From positions 90,001 through 154,000 of the forward strand of contig JAAOOA010000262.1 of the NCBI GenBank assembly GCA_012861695.1: a DNA stretch of 64,000 bases. The letters are read 5' to 3'. Made by a program: the position numbers and the translations under genes. This DNA is from Trematomus loennbergii. Its lineage: Eukaryota > Chordata > Actinopteri > Perciformes > Nototheniidae. Positions 1-10,995 of the stretch are shown one piece after another. Each line of letters begins with the position of its first letter. The first letter of the stretch is position 1. Under the pieces are notes generated by a model. It saw only the letters and a program-made list of their open reading frames with translations. It ran no database searches and was not told where the DNA came from.

Positions 1-466
1 AATGAATATAATGTGATGTCTCTTTCATTAATGAACGCAATCTGCTTCTAGGTTTTCAATAACTTTTAATGAATTTACCGTTTTGTTGAACAACTTATGT
101 AGTCAAGGTTGAGATGCACTTTCTATGGACTTTGGGGCAAAACAACAAATACCAAAGCAAAGACACAAAGTTATGAAAAGATAAATCAGTGGAAACTGTA
201 AGTGTTCAACTAAAGTACAATCATCCACATGAAAGAAAGACTGTCAAGTATTAGGACTGATGTTGATACTTCACTTGTTGGACTTGTCATCTTGCAATGT
301 ACTTATTTATCTAAATAATTTAATTTATTTAATGTAATCTTACTGTACAATATCGCATTTTACATTCTGTTCTTGTGTCATATTCTATTCACGTGTATAT
401 AGACTTCTTGCACAATTTTGTATTTGTATTTTTTCTATTTTATTATATATGTTGCATCGTTGGAGG
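1..466. other. AT-rich non-coding DNA
   Basis: No open frame, RNA gene or inverted repeat that I can support. The stretch is AT-rich with scattered T runs, and its last 150 bases look like degraded transposon 3' sequence. It ends at the hAT-like terminus at 467. Confidence 0.5.
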
Positions 467-1225
467 CAGTGGCGTAACTATCGACGGTGCAGCCGGTGCA
501 ACGCCCAATGGCATTGACCGGTTCACGCAGTCTTCAAAGTGACCAAGCAACCTAAATTAATTTGTAATTTGTCTGTCCATATGACTTTGCTCCCTTTCAT
601 GTCATGTTATACCTTGCGTGACTAGCGAACCGTTTAATCAACCTGTACTGTACTGTAGCTAGCAGCAGCAAGTTCGGTAGCATTATAAAAAATGTAATAG
701 CTTGCATTTATAATGTACAGCAAACCAAAGCACAAGAGAGGCGCTCAAAAGAGAAAGGACAAGAGAGAACAAGGAGATGTAACAGCTAAACTGACAAAAT
801 TAGACAGTTGTTTTTGTCATACATCGTCCTCGAAATCGAGCGCTAACGTTAGCAATGTTGACGTGCAGCGGCAGCCGGAGCCGGAGGCTAACGATAGCTC
901 ACATGCCTCACCACCATCATTGCCATCTAGCTCCACAAGTGAAGCTGTATCCGTGGCCGTGGCTGTGCGACCTTCTTCTCCAGCCAGCCAGGAGGAGAGG
1001 CTGGATTTGGCTGTGCCCGGCGGTGGTCCAACAGTTCCCCCAAGGGCCCCAACCGATAGGGGACTCTATGGCGCTATTGAGACCCCCGATGCCAAGATCA
1101 AAAGCTATATTATAGCAACCGGTCCATGTAGGCCTACCAGCCCATTCCCCAGAGACAAACATCAAGGAAACAGGTTTAATCCTCTTCTTAGTTCGCTGTG
1201 CTGTTGTCAGGCTGTGGTGGTCTGA
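467..1225 (+). mobile_element. hAT-type transposon, 5' portion only
   Basis: The sequence CAGTGGCGTAACTA at 467 has the form of a hAT terminus, since hAT ends usually start CAGNG. About 245 bases downstream an open frame begins whose protein resembles the N-terminus of TTF/ZMYM-type hAT transposases. No matching GTTACGCCACTG terminus is visible downstream, and the frame loses its family resemblance near 1180, just before an unrelated MITE at 1257. What remains is therefore a 5' fragment. Its 3' half may lie outside the window or may be deleted. Confidence 0.55.
713..1225 (+). pseudogene. Truncated hAT (ZMYM/TTF-like) transposase N-terminus
   Basis: This is a 170-codon open frame starting at ATG 713. 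The first 30 residues are strongly basic and include GAQKRKDKREQ, the typical opening of transposase-derived ZMYM1/TTF-finger proteins in fish. A Ser/Pro-rich linker follows. Near residues 137-152 comes GPCRPTSPFPRDKHQGNRFN, which matches the conserved segment just before the TTF zinc finger in that family. The zinc finger, DDE/RNase H-like core and dimerisation region are absent. The last 17 or so residues do not look related, so the frame runs into non-homologous sequence or past a splice donor near 1171. It cannot encode a working transposase. The family assignment is by motif recognition only. Confidence 0.55.
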
Positions 1226-1256
1226 GGTCAGGGCAGGCTGTTGTTGATAGCCTATA

Positions 1257-1534
1257 GAGTGCCACAGTGACGCGTCCTAAAACCCGGAAGTTATACTTTT
1301 TATAATTTTCAAATCTGATCGATAGATTTATGATTTGAAGATTATAAAAGTAGGGAAGACATGTGGAGATTATCCGACTGAACAAAACGTGATCCGTCTC
1401 TTAAATGTGTCTCAACCACAGACCTTATTTCCAGCTATTTTCCAAAATCCTATGGAGAAATTGCATTGCTTTTTTGTCGAAGGAACCCATGTGCAGCTTA
1501 CTTCCGGGTTTTAGGACGCGTCCCTGTGGCACTC
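1257..1534. mobile_element. MITE with 35-bp terminal inverted repeats
   Basis: Bases 1257-1291 and 1500-1534 are inverted repeats of 35 bp with one mismatch (T versus G inside the GACGCG segment). The outer end reads GAGTGCCACAG and the inner end CCCGGAAGT. The interior of about 208 bp is AT-rich and has no credible protein. Both sides are bordered by TATA, so the target duplication is TA or TATA, or the repeat is simply a little longer. This is a non-autonomous DNA transposon. The superfamily cannot be fixed from the target site alone. Confidence 0.8.
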
Positions 1535-1647
1535 TATACATGTGGCGCTTCTGAGTGGTTGTGTATGTCCGTGCGTGTGAAAAAAAAAGTATTTTAAAAA
1601 CAAAGTACAAGAAATAAATAACTAAACATTGGCTATGAACTCAACAG

Positions 1648-2177
1648 CAGAGGTGGGAGAAGTACTCAGATCTTGTACTTGAGTAAAAGCTGAAGTACCA
1701 GAGTGTAGGAATACTGTGTTACAAGTAAACATTCAAAATGTTCCTCAAGTAAAAGTAGAAAAGTATTCTCATCAAAATATAGTGAAAGTAGCGACAGTAA
1801 AAGTAGTCATTGTGCAGATTGGTCCATTTCAGAATAATATATATGATATGTTTTATAATGATTGATCATGAAAGTGTTCTCAAAGCTGGTAAAGGTGCAG
1901 CTAGTTTGAATGACTTTGTATACTGCAGGGTAGCTTGTGAATTTACTCCAGGTGGAACTAAAGTCTGATTTAACACTTGGTTATATTTCACATCATTCAT
2001 CCAGATCTGTGAAGTAACTAAAGGTATTAAATACATGTAGTGGAGGAAAAGTACACCATGTACCTCTGAACTGTAGTGGAGGAAAAGTACACCATGTACC
2101 TCTGAACTGTAGTAGAGTAGTAGTACAAAGTAGTAGTAGTAGTAAGATTGTACTTACAGTACTTACTTCACACCTCT
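1648..2177 (+). mobile_element. Non-autonomous hAT MITE (family A, CAGAGGTGGG ends)
   Basis: The element begins CAGAGGTGGG and ends CACACCTCT. It is flanked by the perfect 8-bp duplication CTCAACAG at 1640-1647 and 2178-2185, the hallmark of hAT insertion. The 530-bp interior is rich in AAGTA/TACTT words and has no coding potential. A block of about 36 bp (GTGGAGGAAAAGTACACC and following) is duplicated in tandem around 2040-2110. Other copies or fragments in the window are at 25103-25643, 33245-33362 and 55448-56275 (reverse), and the array at 22694-23075 derives from its end. Confidence 0.85.
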
Positions 2178-2185
2178 CTCAACAG

Positions 2186-3947
2186 GAAACCTAACATAAG
2201 CCTGATAACCAAAAAAACTTAAAATGAGTAAAACAAGAACTCAGCATGTCAACGTGAACACACTTGGCTAGGTGTTAATCTGTTCAACATGTGAACACTC
2301 GACTTGGACAGTCGTCTTATTGTGGAGCCGTGTTTCCAGTCCTTTTGTAGGAAAAAAGATGCTGAATTAGTTAAAGCAGGAAACAAAACGAACGCCCTCG
2401 TCCTGCCGGCTGCCAGAACGTTCCTCCGCTTAGCGTTCGCTTGTTGAGGCTCTCAATCAGTTTTGGCAGCAACATATTGCACATATTGGAGTAGGCTGAT
2501 TGGCTCTCACGTCTTGGCGCTGGAAGAGAAAAAAAAGGGAATGGTTAGTGATTAAATTCACTGGCAGCCTAGGCAACACAACACAACACACACACTCGTC
2601 TGTATTTATATTGTTGGACGGTAATCCTGTTAATGAAAAATGTGCTGTTTTTCACAGCCACTGGCATGGGGAGAGCTCTCCTGTGGGAAGGGAGATGGAG
2701 TGAGTGTTCGTCCGCCAAATTAAAAGACACATTAATAAGAAAAAGAGTGTCGCAATCAACGGAAATGATGTTCTGGGCGCAGTGGAGGAGCACCTGAGTG
2801 ATGAACCTGTTGTTTCTGAGCAGGTGAGGCTCTGATGTCAGGTGGAAGTGCAGAGATCTGAGAGTGTGTGTGTGTGTGTTTTTTCCTACAAATATCCAAC
2901 GAAGTCTGTTCCAACTGTACAGGAGGAAACACACATAACGACACGGCTTAAATCGTCATCCAAAAACAATGCAGAGGCTTCTTTTGGCTGCTGCTTTGTT
3001 CGGTCTTAATTCTGTCTGTAAATCTCATTATAAACTCTGTAATTGCAGCAGTCGTGTTTACTGTATGAGGGTTTATACAAAGTTCACTCGATATTCTCCA
3101 TCTGTTTGCAATAGAAGGGTGCAGGAGGAGTCCTACAACCCAGGATTAACTTGGTCATTCTGGTGGTTAACCTTTCAGCCCTGAGCCTGTTTTTCAGGCC
3201 TCAGGCTCGAAAATGACATGCCCAGAACAAATGACTATAACTTCCTTCTAAAAGGGAAATTAATAATCTTTTTTCTCAAAGCAATGATAAACCTGTGAGT
3301 TGGATGTAGAGAAGTCAGAATCAATATAGATTTTTTTATTTTAAAGTAAATTCAGATTGAACATAGTAAAAAAATGTAAATTATAATGTCCGTCCAAAAA
3401 TAAACCATTACTTATAGTGAAAACCACCCTTGAATGATGGGATAGTAGACTAAAAGCTTTAGGAATCCAAAGTACAACATATAATAAGTACCCTGTATCA
3501 AGATTGATGCAAAACAAGTGACATTTGACTTTTTTAGAGAGGTTTAGCAAAAATAAACACCTCTGGGGTCATTTGGGTGGAAAGGGTGTATTTGCCGTTT
3601 CTCTGGAACCCATTGGTCGATTTTGATGATTGACATCTCTTTTGAACCGTTAGAGCCAATAGAATCGAAGGGGAATTTCCACATACACACACACGTTACC
3701 ATTGATAAATCTGATTTATCTAAATATCCCTTCTTATTTCAAGAAATCTTACCAAGCTAATTTTCACTTGTCAGATTTTTTGACTTATTTCAAGTGAAAA
3801 CAGCTTGTTTTCATTATTGTTTAACTTGTTTTTGGAGCTGTGTGCTATACCTTGCTGTCAGAAAGCCCTTTATGACGGCCAGCTGAAGTGTTATTTATTC
3901 ACTCTTTGAATCCTCCAGAGCCCATTCACAAAAACTGTAACTTTAAC
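2186..3947. other. Non-coding spacer
   Basis: I see no host exon. Short open frames here lack recognisable domains and compositional support. A short (TG)n run lies near 2864-2879. The CG-containing parts at 2395-2470 and 2650-2720 look like ordinary unique intronic or intergenic DNA. Confidence 0.5.
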
Positions 3948-3951
3948 TTAA

Positions 3952-4025
3952 AGGGGACCTATCATGCAAAATGCACTGTTAATTTTAATGAGAAATTAAA
4001 TCATTAGCGTTACAAATATGTTCAT
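3952..4025 (+). mobile_element. Solo left end of TTAA MITE (family B)
   Basis: AGGGGACCTATCATGC, with the bases following it, begins right after TTAA (3948-3951) and matches the left end of the complete element starting at 4030. Only about 30 bases match before the sequence diverges. The two left ends lie in tandem, 78 bp apart, which suggests one insertion next to a truncated relative or a partial duplication. Confidence 0.6.
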
Positions 4026-4029
4026 TTAA

Positions 4030-4503
4030 AGGGGACCTATCATGCAAAATGCACTTTTGTACGTCTTTTCTACATGAATATGTGTCCCCGGTGTTCCAGG
4101 GAACTCACCAAGTGTCAGAAAACACAACCCTCTCTATTTTCCTCCATACCCAAATCTCTAAAAAAGGGGCTGCAACGGATCTGATAAAAACTGATCCAGA
4201 TTTGAACACTGTCCTGACGTCAGGACGGTGGCGCTACGGCTATTGGGCCAACTCCACCAATCAGGAGGAGACAGCCACGGCCATTGCCGTTCGAAAGCGC
4301 TGGAGACGCTGTAGTACATATGCCAGGCCTGTAGGTGGTGCTGTTCTCACAGAATCTGCCCTTGCTAAAACAGAGCTAGAAATTGTCAAATTGAGCAAAA
4401 TGAGGCATGATCTGTTGGTATTTTGAAAAAAAAAAGTATAAATATGCCTTATATAGGTATGGTCCTACACTATATTATTATAATATAGCATGATAGGTCC
4501 ACT
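4030..4503 (+). mobile_element. TTAA-flanked MITE (family B)
   Basis: The ends AGGGGACCTATCATGC (4030) and GCATGATAGGTCCACT (ending 4503) are 16-bp inverted repeats with one mismatch. TTAA lies on both sides (4026-4029, 4504-4507), the target type used by piggyBac and Kolobok transposons. The 474-bp element is non-coding in my judgement. A 125-codon open frame at 4049-4426 has no recognisable domain. The first half recurs at 37521 onward. Confidence 0.8.
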
Positions 4504-4507
4504 TTAA

Positions 4508-5611
4508 ATTGTTTGTTTGTGTTATTGTTTGGCTTTTGTGTTTCCAAAGTCAAACAGTAGCGAATAAACTAATAAATGATCAAATGTACTGATATTTTAC
4601 TCGTGTACAAAACGTGCACATCCGCTCAATTAATTGATTAAACAACATCCAAACTCATGAACCAAGTACCAGAGGGGATTGTAAAACACTTTATAGAAAA
4701 GTACCTTGGCGCAGTCAGCTGGCAGCAAACACCTGAAACAATGTACCCTATGAACTAAGGAACATCTATCAACTCGTTTATCCAAACATGTAAAACAGTG
4801 GTTACTGGACTATCAAACTGGATTCTTATCATTATTTTTCACATTTTCCGTGCCTATTAGCTCTTATCTGTGCCTTTGTAAGTGCTTTTGTGTCTGTTTC
4901 ATGTTAATGGTTTGCATATAAGGGCTCTTAATTGGGAAAATGTGCTTTAATATGTGCTGCATATGTTCTCTTATATGTTGTCCTTTGATGCCATCGACCT
5001 GCTAGATGAAAATGAGCCTCTGGCTGGATCTGTTACATTTACGTGATGGACTCAATGTTGATTAATGTGCATTATCCTTTCTTAGATAAAGACATGAATG
5101 GAGGCAGCGGTAGACCAGCAACCTCTGATTTCTGAGAGGTAAAATGACTGTTTTTGTCAAAGGGTTGTTTTGAAGAGAGCATGGTTGAAGGCACTTAAAC
5201 AGATATCTAGTGTTGCTGCCCCATCCTCTGCTTACTGCAGTACATTGCTTTGTTTCCTTTCTGTTTCTCTAAAGCAGCATATAGGTCACTTTTTGGAGAA
5301 GAACCTCAAACAACGCCAACTTCAAACAACCAATCCTTCCCTTAAATGTTTAAACAGATCCCTTTATACTTTAGTCGATTTTACAGCAGAACTCCCTGTT
5401 ACAGAACGTGGGAAGAGCAACTTTTGCTAGAAAATATGTTCAAAGGTAAAACTCTGATTGATCAATCTCGTTTAAAAAGCAGAGTTAATATATAAAACAA
5501 AGAACGTTGTTCATTGTTATTTATATATAAGAATCATACAGCAAAGTATTGGGTGCCCTTGTGTTTGTAACCGGTGATTTCCAGTCAGAAGTACTCAACC
5601 TGACTTACGAG
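4508..5611. other. Non-coding spacer
   Basis: No gene or complete mobile element recognised. The short open frame around 5170-5430 has no domain features. Confidence 0.45.
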
Positions 5612-6173
5612 CGTCCACACAGCAGCGTTAAAAAAATCTTGAAACGCTTCTGCCCATTCACTTTGAATGGGGTGACGGCACTTTCCCTCACTTTTCGCCG
5701 AACTGCATTGTGGGAAGCAGAGCGGAGATTTTCAGGATTTTCAGGATTCAAAGTTGAACAATGTTCAACTTTTGAGCTGAGGTGGAAGCGTCAGCCAATC
5801 AAATCCCGTGTATGCAAATCTGACAGTTCAAGCGCTAGCCAATCAAACCGTGTAAACTGGGAGAGACATACCGCAGGTCATTTCCTCATATTCCAAAACA
5901 TGGAGGAGAAATGAGCGGTAGGGAATCACCCGGTGCTTTATGACCAGTCCCTATTTACCTACCGGGATATAAACCGGAGGAGCCAGGCATGGAGGGAGGT
6001 GGCAGAGACAGTGGTAGTTTTCACCTGTTTGGGGAGTTTATATCCAGTTTACTTCGGGCTTTTTTGCTTCGTATGTCTGGGGCGGGAGATTCATGTGATT
6101 GGTTGCTCGCAAAAAATCCCCAAGCTTCAGATACGCCCACCTCCAAGATTTTTTTAACGCTGCTGTGTAGACG
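5612..6173 (+). mobile_element. Harbinger-like MITE with captured MADF exon
   Basis: Bases 5612-5641 and 6144-6173 are about 30-bp inverted repeats with one difference (CGTCCACACAGCAGCG against CGTCTACACAGCAGCG in the inverted copy, followed by a T-run block). The 562-bp element contains a MADF-like peptide at 5900-6019 and CCAAT-like ATTGG motifs. PIF/Harbinger transposons encode Myb/MADF-type DNA-binding proteins beside the transposase, so this is most simply a deletion derivative of such an element. I could not settle the target duplication. Confidence 0.7.
5900..6019 (+). pseudogene. MADF-domain fragment, interrupted by a stop
   Basis: From ATG 5900 the frame reads MEEK, then a TGA at 5912-5914. 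It continues in the same frame with AVGNHPVLYDQSLFTYRDIN and on through an AWREVAETV segment. This matches the start of a MADF domain, the first helix of a Myb-related DNA-binding module that binds DNA or partner proteins. The match is about 40 residues against a usual domain of 80-90. It ends near 6019 at GTGGTAGTT, which could be an old splice donor. With the early stop and no second half, it is not functional as it stands. Confidence 0.65.
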
Positions 6174-6236
6174 GTCCGTTACTGTGCCGACTCTTGGGCA
6201 ATAACTACAAAAGTTCTATACATGCAGTATCTATTC

Positions 6237-6612
6237 TAAAAAGCCATACAAATTTTCCAATGCCAATACCTTGATCAACTAGCAAATTATTCCTGCAGTC
6301 AAAATTGTTAAAATGTACAGACCTGGTAGAATTCCAAACGGCACAAATCATGTTTAAGGCAAATAATAACGTTTTACCAGGAAACATCCAAGAAGTATTC
6401 ACTCAACGAGTCGGGGGATATAGTTCAAGGAGACAATTTCAATTCTAAATTTAGGGTCCGTACAACCAGAAGAACTTTAGTATCTCAGCCTTTGGAGTGA
6501 GACGATGGAACAGTGTGCATGTGGAGCTAAAGCCATGTCCAGACGTTCACCAGTTCAAGAGGAAATACAGAGAAAATATTTTCTCGAGGTACAGGGATGG
6601 GGAAGGTGTTTG
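6237..6612 (+). pseudogene. LINE reverse transcriptase C-terminus, decayed
   Basis: Two open segments in shifted frames give LINE ORF2 C-terminal sequence. The first contains DLVEFQTAQIMFKANNNVLP. The second contains ISAFGVRRWNSVHVELKPC and then QFKRKYRENIFSRYRDGEGV before a stop at about 6612. This is the tail region beyond the RT domain in jockey/CR1-superfamily LINEs of fish. There are frame breaks near 6447 and a stop near 6268. The 3' UTR appears to continue to about 7292, interrupted by another LINE end. Confidence 0.7.
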
Positions 6613-6646
6613 ACTATGTGTATGTGTATATGTGTATATGTGTGAG

Positions 6647-6905
6647 TTTTGATTGATTGATTGAAAAGTTTATTAACAGCTTGTATATTGGGTACAGTAC
6701 AGTACAGCTCAAAACATACAATTGTTAAGGGGATGCAGACCAGAGAAATACTTTCGTCTTGTTTACATCAGGGTCCCCCATTTCCAATTCATCATATCAT
6801 TTAAGACATAGAAGACATATTAGACATACAGATGGCTTATTTACAATTTACATACAGTTGGCTTATTTACAATTTACATTTTAGATTTCGTTCTAATACA
6901 TCCTA
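6647..6905 (-). mobile_element. LINE 3' end, inverted, nested in another LINE 3' UTR
   Basis: The run GATTGATTGATTGA at 6649 followed by AAAGTTTATTAACAGC is the reverse complement of a LINE 3' tail ending in TCAA repeats. It lies between the decayed LINE coding end (6612) and that LINE's own TCAATCAA-type tail at 7277-7292, so it looks like a nested insertion. The 5' boundary near 6905 is approximate. Confidence 0.5.
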
Positions 6906-6993
6906 TGTAGGTATGTATGTAGGTGTGTATATGTATATGTGCATATATGTACATATGTGTATATGTATATATGTCAATCAACAGGTAAAGCAG

Positions 6994-6995
<2 letters not shown>

Positions 6996-7031
<36 letters not shown>

Positions 7032-7048
7032 TAATAATTAATAATAAT
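6996..7048 (+). repeat. (AAT)n microsatellite
   Basis: About 50 bases of ATA/AAT triplets with a few interruptions, inside LINE 3' UTR-like sequence. Confidence 0.9.
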
Positions 7049-7292
7049 GATAATTGTTGCAGATTATAGATTATAAATAAATGATTTAGGGACAAGGCGG
7101 TGAGATTAAATAAATTATACTTCTTCTCACTCCTTTTTCGAACACAGATGTGACACTGTTTATGTTGAATGCTAATGCTGTTGTTGTTCATTTTTTGTTT
7201 TGATTTCTCTTACATGACGACTGTATGCACTGCAACATTTTTTTGTTTTGTAAATATTTATTTTACTTGGTCGAAATAAATGTATCAATCAA
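7049..7292 (+). mobile_element. LINE 3' UTR and tail
   Basis: AT-rich sequence ending GTATCAATCAACCAATCAAA, a short TCAA-type repeat tail typical of fish LINEs. It is the probable 3' end of the LINE whose coding remnant lies at 6237-6612. Confidence 0.5.
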
Positions 7293-9263
7293 CCAATCAA
7301 ACCTTAGGCCAAATAATTAATTTAATTCCAACATGTTTAGGTTCAAATGTCTTATCCAGTGTTTGGTTATTATTAGCTCGACCATCTCATGGCACGTTCC
7401 TTCAGTTCAGAAGTCTGCAACCAATGGGTGACGTCACAGGGAAAAAACATAAACGTGTATATAAATATGGCTCCAGGTTGCATATTTTAAAGTTTCGAAC
7501 TGTAAATGATGAATATGTGGTCTCTGATCGCTTTATTTGAATTGTTCTAAAGGTCTGAAGAGTTTAAAGAAAGTATTTCCTGCGACAAAATGCAGCTATA
7601 TTACAATTAATATATAAAATGTTCATTTGCACAGCATTTGCTCACATCTTAACCCCTCATATTCATGTTTCAACCTCTTGGAAACAACTAATGTAAGTTT
7701 AAAACTCCGACATCAACTATAATTGCATCTAAATCCCCATTAGTTCTGTTTCATCATGTGTGCTTTGATTACACCAGTTCAAATAGTGTTTGAACCACAA
7801 ACTCTCCACTTGTGGCTCTTGTTTGAGGCAACATAATATACTGAAATAATCATTCTGGCCGGGATAACCAACTGTAAAATATTTAATATCGCTGCAGCCC
7901 AGCCGGGACTCGGGCCGTGACAAATATCCTCCTCTGAAGTTTCATCAAAATCTGATCAGCAGCATCCCAGATATTGTGTGTGACAGACGGAGAGATGGGG
8001 CGATGGACGAGTGCCGACCCTCGTCCCTCTGTGGGGGGCAACAGTGGTACCAACGGCTAATTAATCAAATTATATGACAGATGGTGTGGAGGAACTATTT
8101 CCCCCACAGGACGCTTTCAGATGAGCCACCAGCCTCGTGGTGAAACGGAGCGTCAGCACTCCATCGAAGTCCTTTCATTCTGTCCAATAAGAGAGGGAAG
8201 CCTAGGGAGAGAGAGAGGGGGGAAAAAAGGCCAGCATTAGTGGAGGATTGGAAGAGAGAAAAAGAATGATGGAAAAATATTGCTCTTTCCCTTTGGATGT
8301 GATATGATCGCAGCCTGGTGATATTGCTTTGTGGAATATTGCTGGAGCGCAGAATTAGATTCAGTCCTCTCCCTCCCTCCCTGCTTCCATGATAAGGCCT
8401 CAGGAAAAGCAGCTTTGGATCGATCCGACGGACAAAAATGGGGCGGCTGAAACATAAACAGATTACAGACCGGCTTCATTTCCAGGCAGGGGACACTCCC
8501 ACACTCCCCTCTCCTCCCCCCATATAGAGGAGGACGCCCACCCTTAGTGGCCCTCCATCCTCACGACACAAAATGCATTTATTCGACATGTTTGTATTAG
8601 AAGCTTGCTCATCCCTTGTGGAAGTTGTGATACATGTGATGTTCATAACCTGAGTCATCTTCAGCGCTCAGTTCCAGGTGGCTTCACTCCAGGAGAGGAG
8701 AGGTTTAGGGAAAGGTTTGAGCAGGAAAGAAGGATCAGAGATGTTATTATAGGGGTTTACTTTGCATACAGTCGTGGAGCATGTTTGAAGATAATGATCG
8801 GTCATCTTTTCTATATAAAAAAGACTGGGCAGAAGCCTAATAAGTCAAAGGGAAAAGAATACAAAGTCCTCAATGTTTAAAACTGTCTCATTGATCCCAT
8901 AAAAGGCGTTATGGGATTTTATCATTGAAATGTGTTTGTTTTGCAGCAAATTGAAGCAGACTTTGTTGGGTTAAAGTGTGCCACCTGACCCTTATCGCAC
9001 GCAGGGTTCGTTTTGGCGGTCGATTCAACCGCGTCAATAAGACAAAAAGTAAAGTGCAAAGGAACCAAAGGGTGAAGAATGCACCTCGAAGTGGAACCTA
9101 CTCGAGCTATTAGTGTCTCGGTTCTCCTGAGCCGTCTGTAGGTATTACAATGAGGTTATTATACAGTTACAATTCACAAAGATCAGCACTAATAGCCACA
9201 CATAGTAACAGTGACATTGGAGAGTGAGCACTAACAGAAGCGTACAGACTGGGATGTTGAATC
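7293..9263. other. Non-coding spacer
   Basis: No recognisable exon, RNA gene or complete repeat. There is a purine-rich patch at 8195-8260 (GAGAGAGAGG) and a CG-containing stretch at 7950-8180. Open frames of 60-90 codons look random. Confidence 0.45.
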
Positions 9264-9316
9264 TTAAAAGGCCCTATTGTGCATTTTAGGGTTTTCCCTT
9301 TCCTGTAGTGTGTTAT

Positions 9317-9502
9317 CACATGACATGTTACGTGTTAGACGCTTTTATCCAAAGCGACTTACATACTCAATACTGTGGGTAATCCCCACAGGAGCACTTT
9401 GGGGTGAAGTGTCTCAGGGACACAACGACATGCTGACTGCAGTGGGGTTTGAACCTGATCCGAAAACCAACACACAACCCACTACACCACACGCCTCCCC
9501 CC
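9317..9502 (-). mobile_element. tRNA-derived SINE, reverse orientation
   Basis: GGGTTTGAACCTGATCC at 9447 is the reverse complement of a pol III B box (GGTTCAAACCC). TTTATCCAAAGCGACTTACA at about 9343-9362 is a conserved body segment of widespread fish SINEs. The hexamer TGTTAT borders both sides (9311-9316, 9503-9508) and may be the target duplication. It interrupts the family C element body, which resumes after it. Confidence 0.65.
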
Positions 9503-9831
9503 TGTTATATATGTTTTAGTGCATGTGAATGGTCTGCTAAGGCTAAAATCCCTTTCTCTCCCACACACTGCCTCCATTGGACTCTTCCAGAACATAGTGC
9601 AACAACAATGAAACACTTGCTCTTCTATTGGCTAGCGCTCCAACACATCGTACGTGATAGGCTAAGCGGCGGCACATTTCTAAGCTGTTGACCAATCACA
9701 ACAGAGACGGCCAGCTAACCAATCAGAACAGACTGGGCTCTGGTTTCAGACAGAGGGTGAAAAGAGGTGCTGCAGCACAGACAGTATGAGAAGAATAAAG
9801 AGCTTTTTGAACATTAAAACATGGAGACATG

Positions 9832-10610
9832 AAGAGACACTACATACTGATATACACCTGAACATCAGCAGGAGAGGACTCTTTAAAGTAGAGACACTAC
9901 ATACTGATATACACCTGAACATCAGCAGGAGAGGACTCTTTAAAGTAGAGACACTACATACTGATATACACCTGAACATCATCAGGAGAGGACTCTTTAA
10001 AGTAGAGACACTACATACTGATATACACCTGAACATCAGCAGGAGAGGACTCTTTAAAGTAGAGACACTACATACTGATATACACCTGAACATCAGCAGG
10101 AGAGGACTCTTTAAAGTAGAGACTCTACATACTGATATACACCTGAACATCAGCAGGAGAGGACTCTTTAAAGTAGAGGCACTACATACTGATATACACC
10201 TGAACATCAGCAGGAGAGGACTCTTTAAAGTAGAGACACTACATACTGATATACACCTGAACATCAGCTGGAGAGGACTCTTTAAAGTAGAGACACTACA
10301 TACTGATATACACCTGAACATCAGCTGGAGAGGACTCTTTAAAGTAGAGACACTACATACTGATATACACCTGAACATCAGCAGGAGAGGACTCTTTAAA
10401 GTAGAGACACTACATACTGATATACACCTGAACATCAGCAGGAGAGGACTCTTTAAAGTAGACACTACATACTGATATACACCTGAACATCAGCAGGAGA
10501 GGACTCTTTAAAGTAGAGACACTACATACTGATATACACCTGAACATCAGCAGGAGAGGACTCTTTAAAGTAGAGACACTACATACTGATATACACCTGA
10601 ACATCAGCAG
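9832..10610 (+). repeat. 57-bp minisatellite, about 13-14 copies
   Basis: The unit begins ACTACATACTGATATACACC and ends CTTTAAAGTAGAGAC. Copies differ by scattered single-base changes (CAGCAGG, CATCAGG, CAGCTGG; GAGGC or GAGAC), and one copy near 10459 lacks two bases. Because 57 is divisible by three, both strands show long open frames of a 19-residue repeat. These are artefacts of the period and not proteins. The array lies inside a family C TIR element. Confidence 0.95.
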
Positions 10611-10843
10611 GAGACATGTCACAGTCGAGGCTCAAGGATAATAGCAATCAATCACAAACGAAAACAAATTGCACTGGTATGTTCTCTGAAACTGACTTTA
10701 ATAGGTGGGAAACAGTTGGTGCTGGTGAGGTGCAATACATGGAGTTATTGGCCACAATCCATTCTTCGTGAAGATTTTTAACTCATGTTATGATCCATGG
10801 TATCCTGGTTCAAATTCCTCCAGAGAGTTTTTTAGCACACCTT

Positions 10844-10995
10844 AAATCCACACCTCCTCCAACAACAATATGAGGAAGACTGTCATATCGACTCACACAC
10901 TTGCAGAATAAAAAATTATAAAATCCAAGTGCAAAGCTCAGCGTTATCCTTTACTTCCCTGCTTTTTCGCAGTTTATTACTTTTGCAGCTGAGGA
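10844..10995 (+). repeat. Diverged direct duplicate, copy 1
   Basis: Contains CCACACCTCCTCCAACAACA, AATATGAGGAAG, ACTCAC and TCGCAGTTTATTACTTT in that order. The same landmarks recur in order at 12463-12590. The two copies flank the (AC)n block and the 20-bp tandem array. Confidence 0.6.

Larger units (their letters stand above)
9268..10615 (+). mobile_element. TTAA TIR element (family C) carrying 57-bp array
   Basis: The element starts after TTAA (9264-9267) with AGGCCCTATTGTGC. Family C is recognised by a shared body: CCTGTAGTGTG, then GTGCATGTGAATGGTCTGC, then CCAAT-rich segments such as GCTAACCAATCAGA, then GTGCTGCAGCACAGACAGTATG, then a 57-bp minisatellite. Other copies or parts are at 18922-19036, 35235-36770 (reverse), 41060-43527 and 52736-52911. 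The expected right terminus (as at 43512-43527) is missing. The array breaks off at about 10610 into unrelated sequence. A SINE sits inside the left part. Confidence 0.7.

Noticed and set aside
4049..4426. 125-codon open frame
   Set aside because: Lies wholly inside a non-autonomous MITE, the related copy at 37571 is broken differently, and there is no domain.
9746..10622. Long open frames on both strands with a 19-residue repeat (also 35317-36575 and 41229-41607)
   Set aside because: The 57-bp period is a multiple of three, so any stop-free frame stays open in every copy. Both strands are open at once and no start, splice or domain evidence exists.
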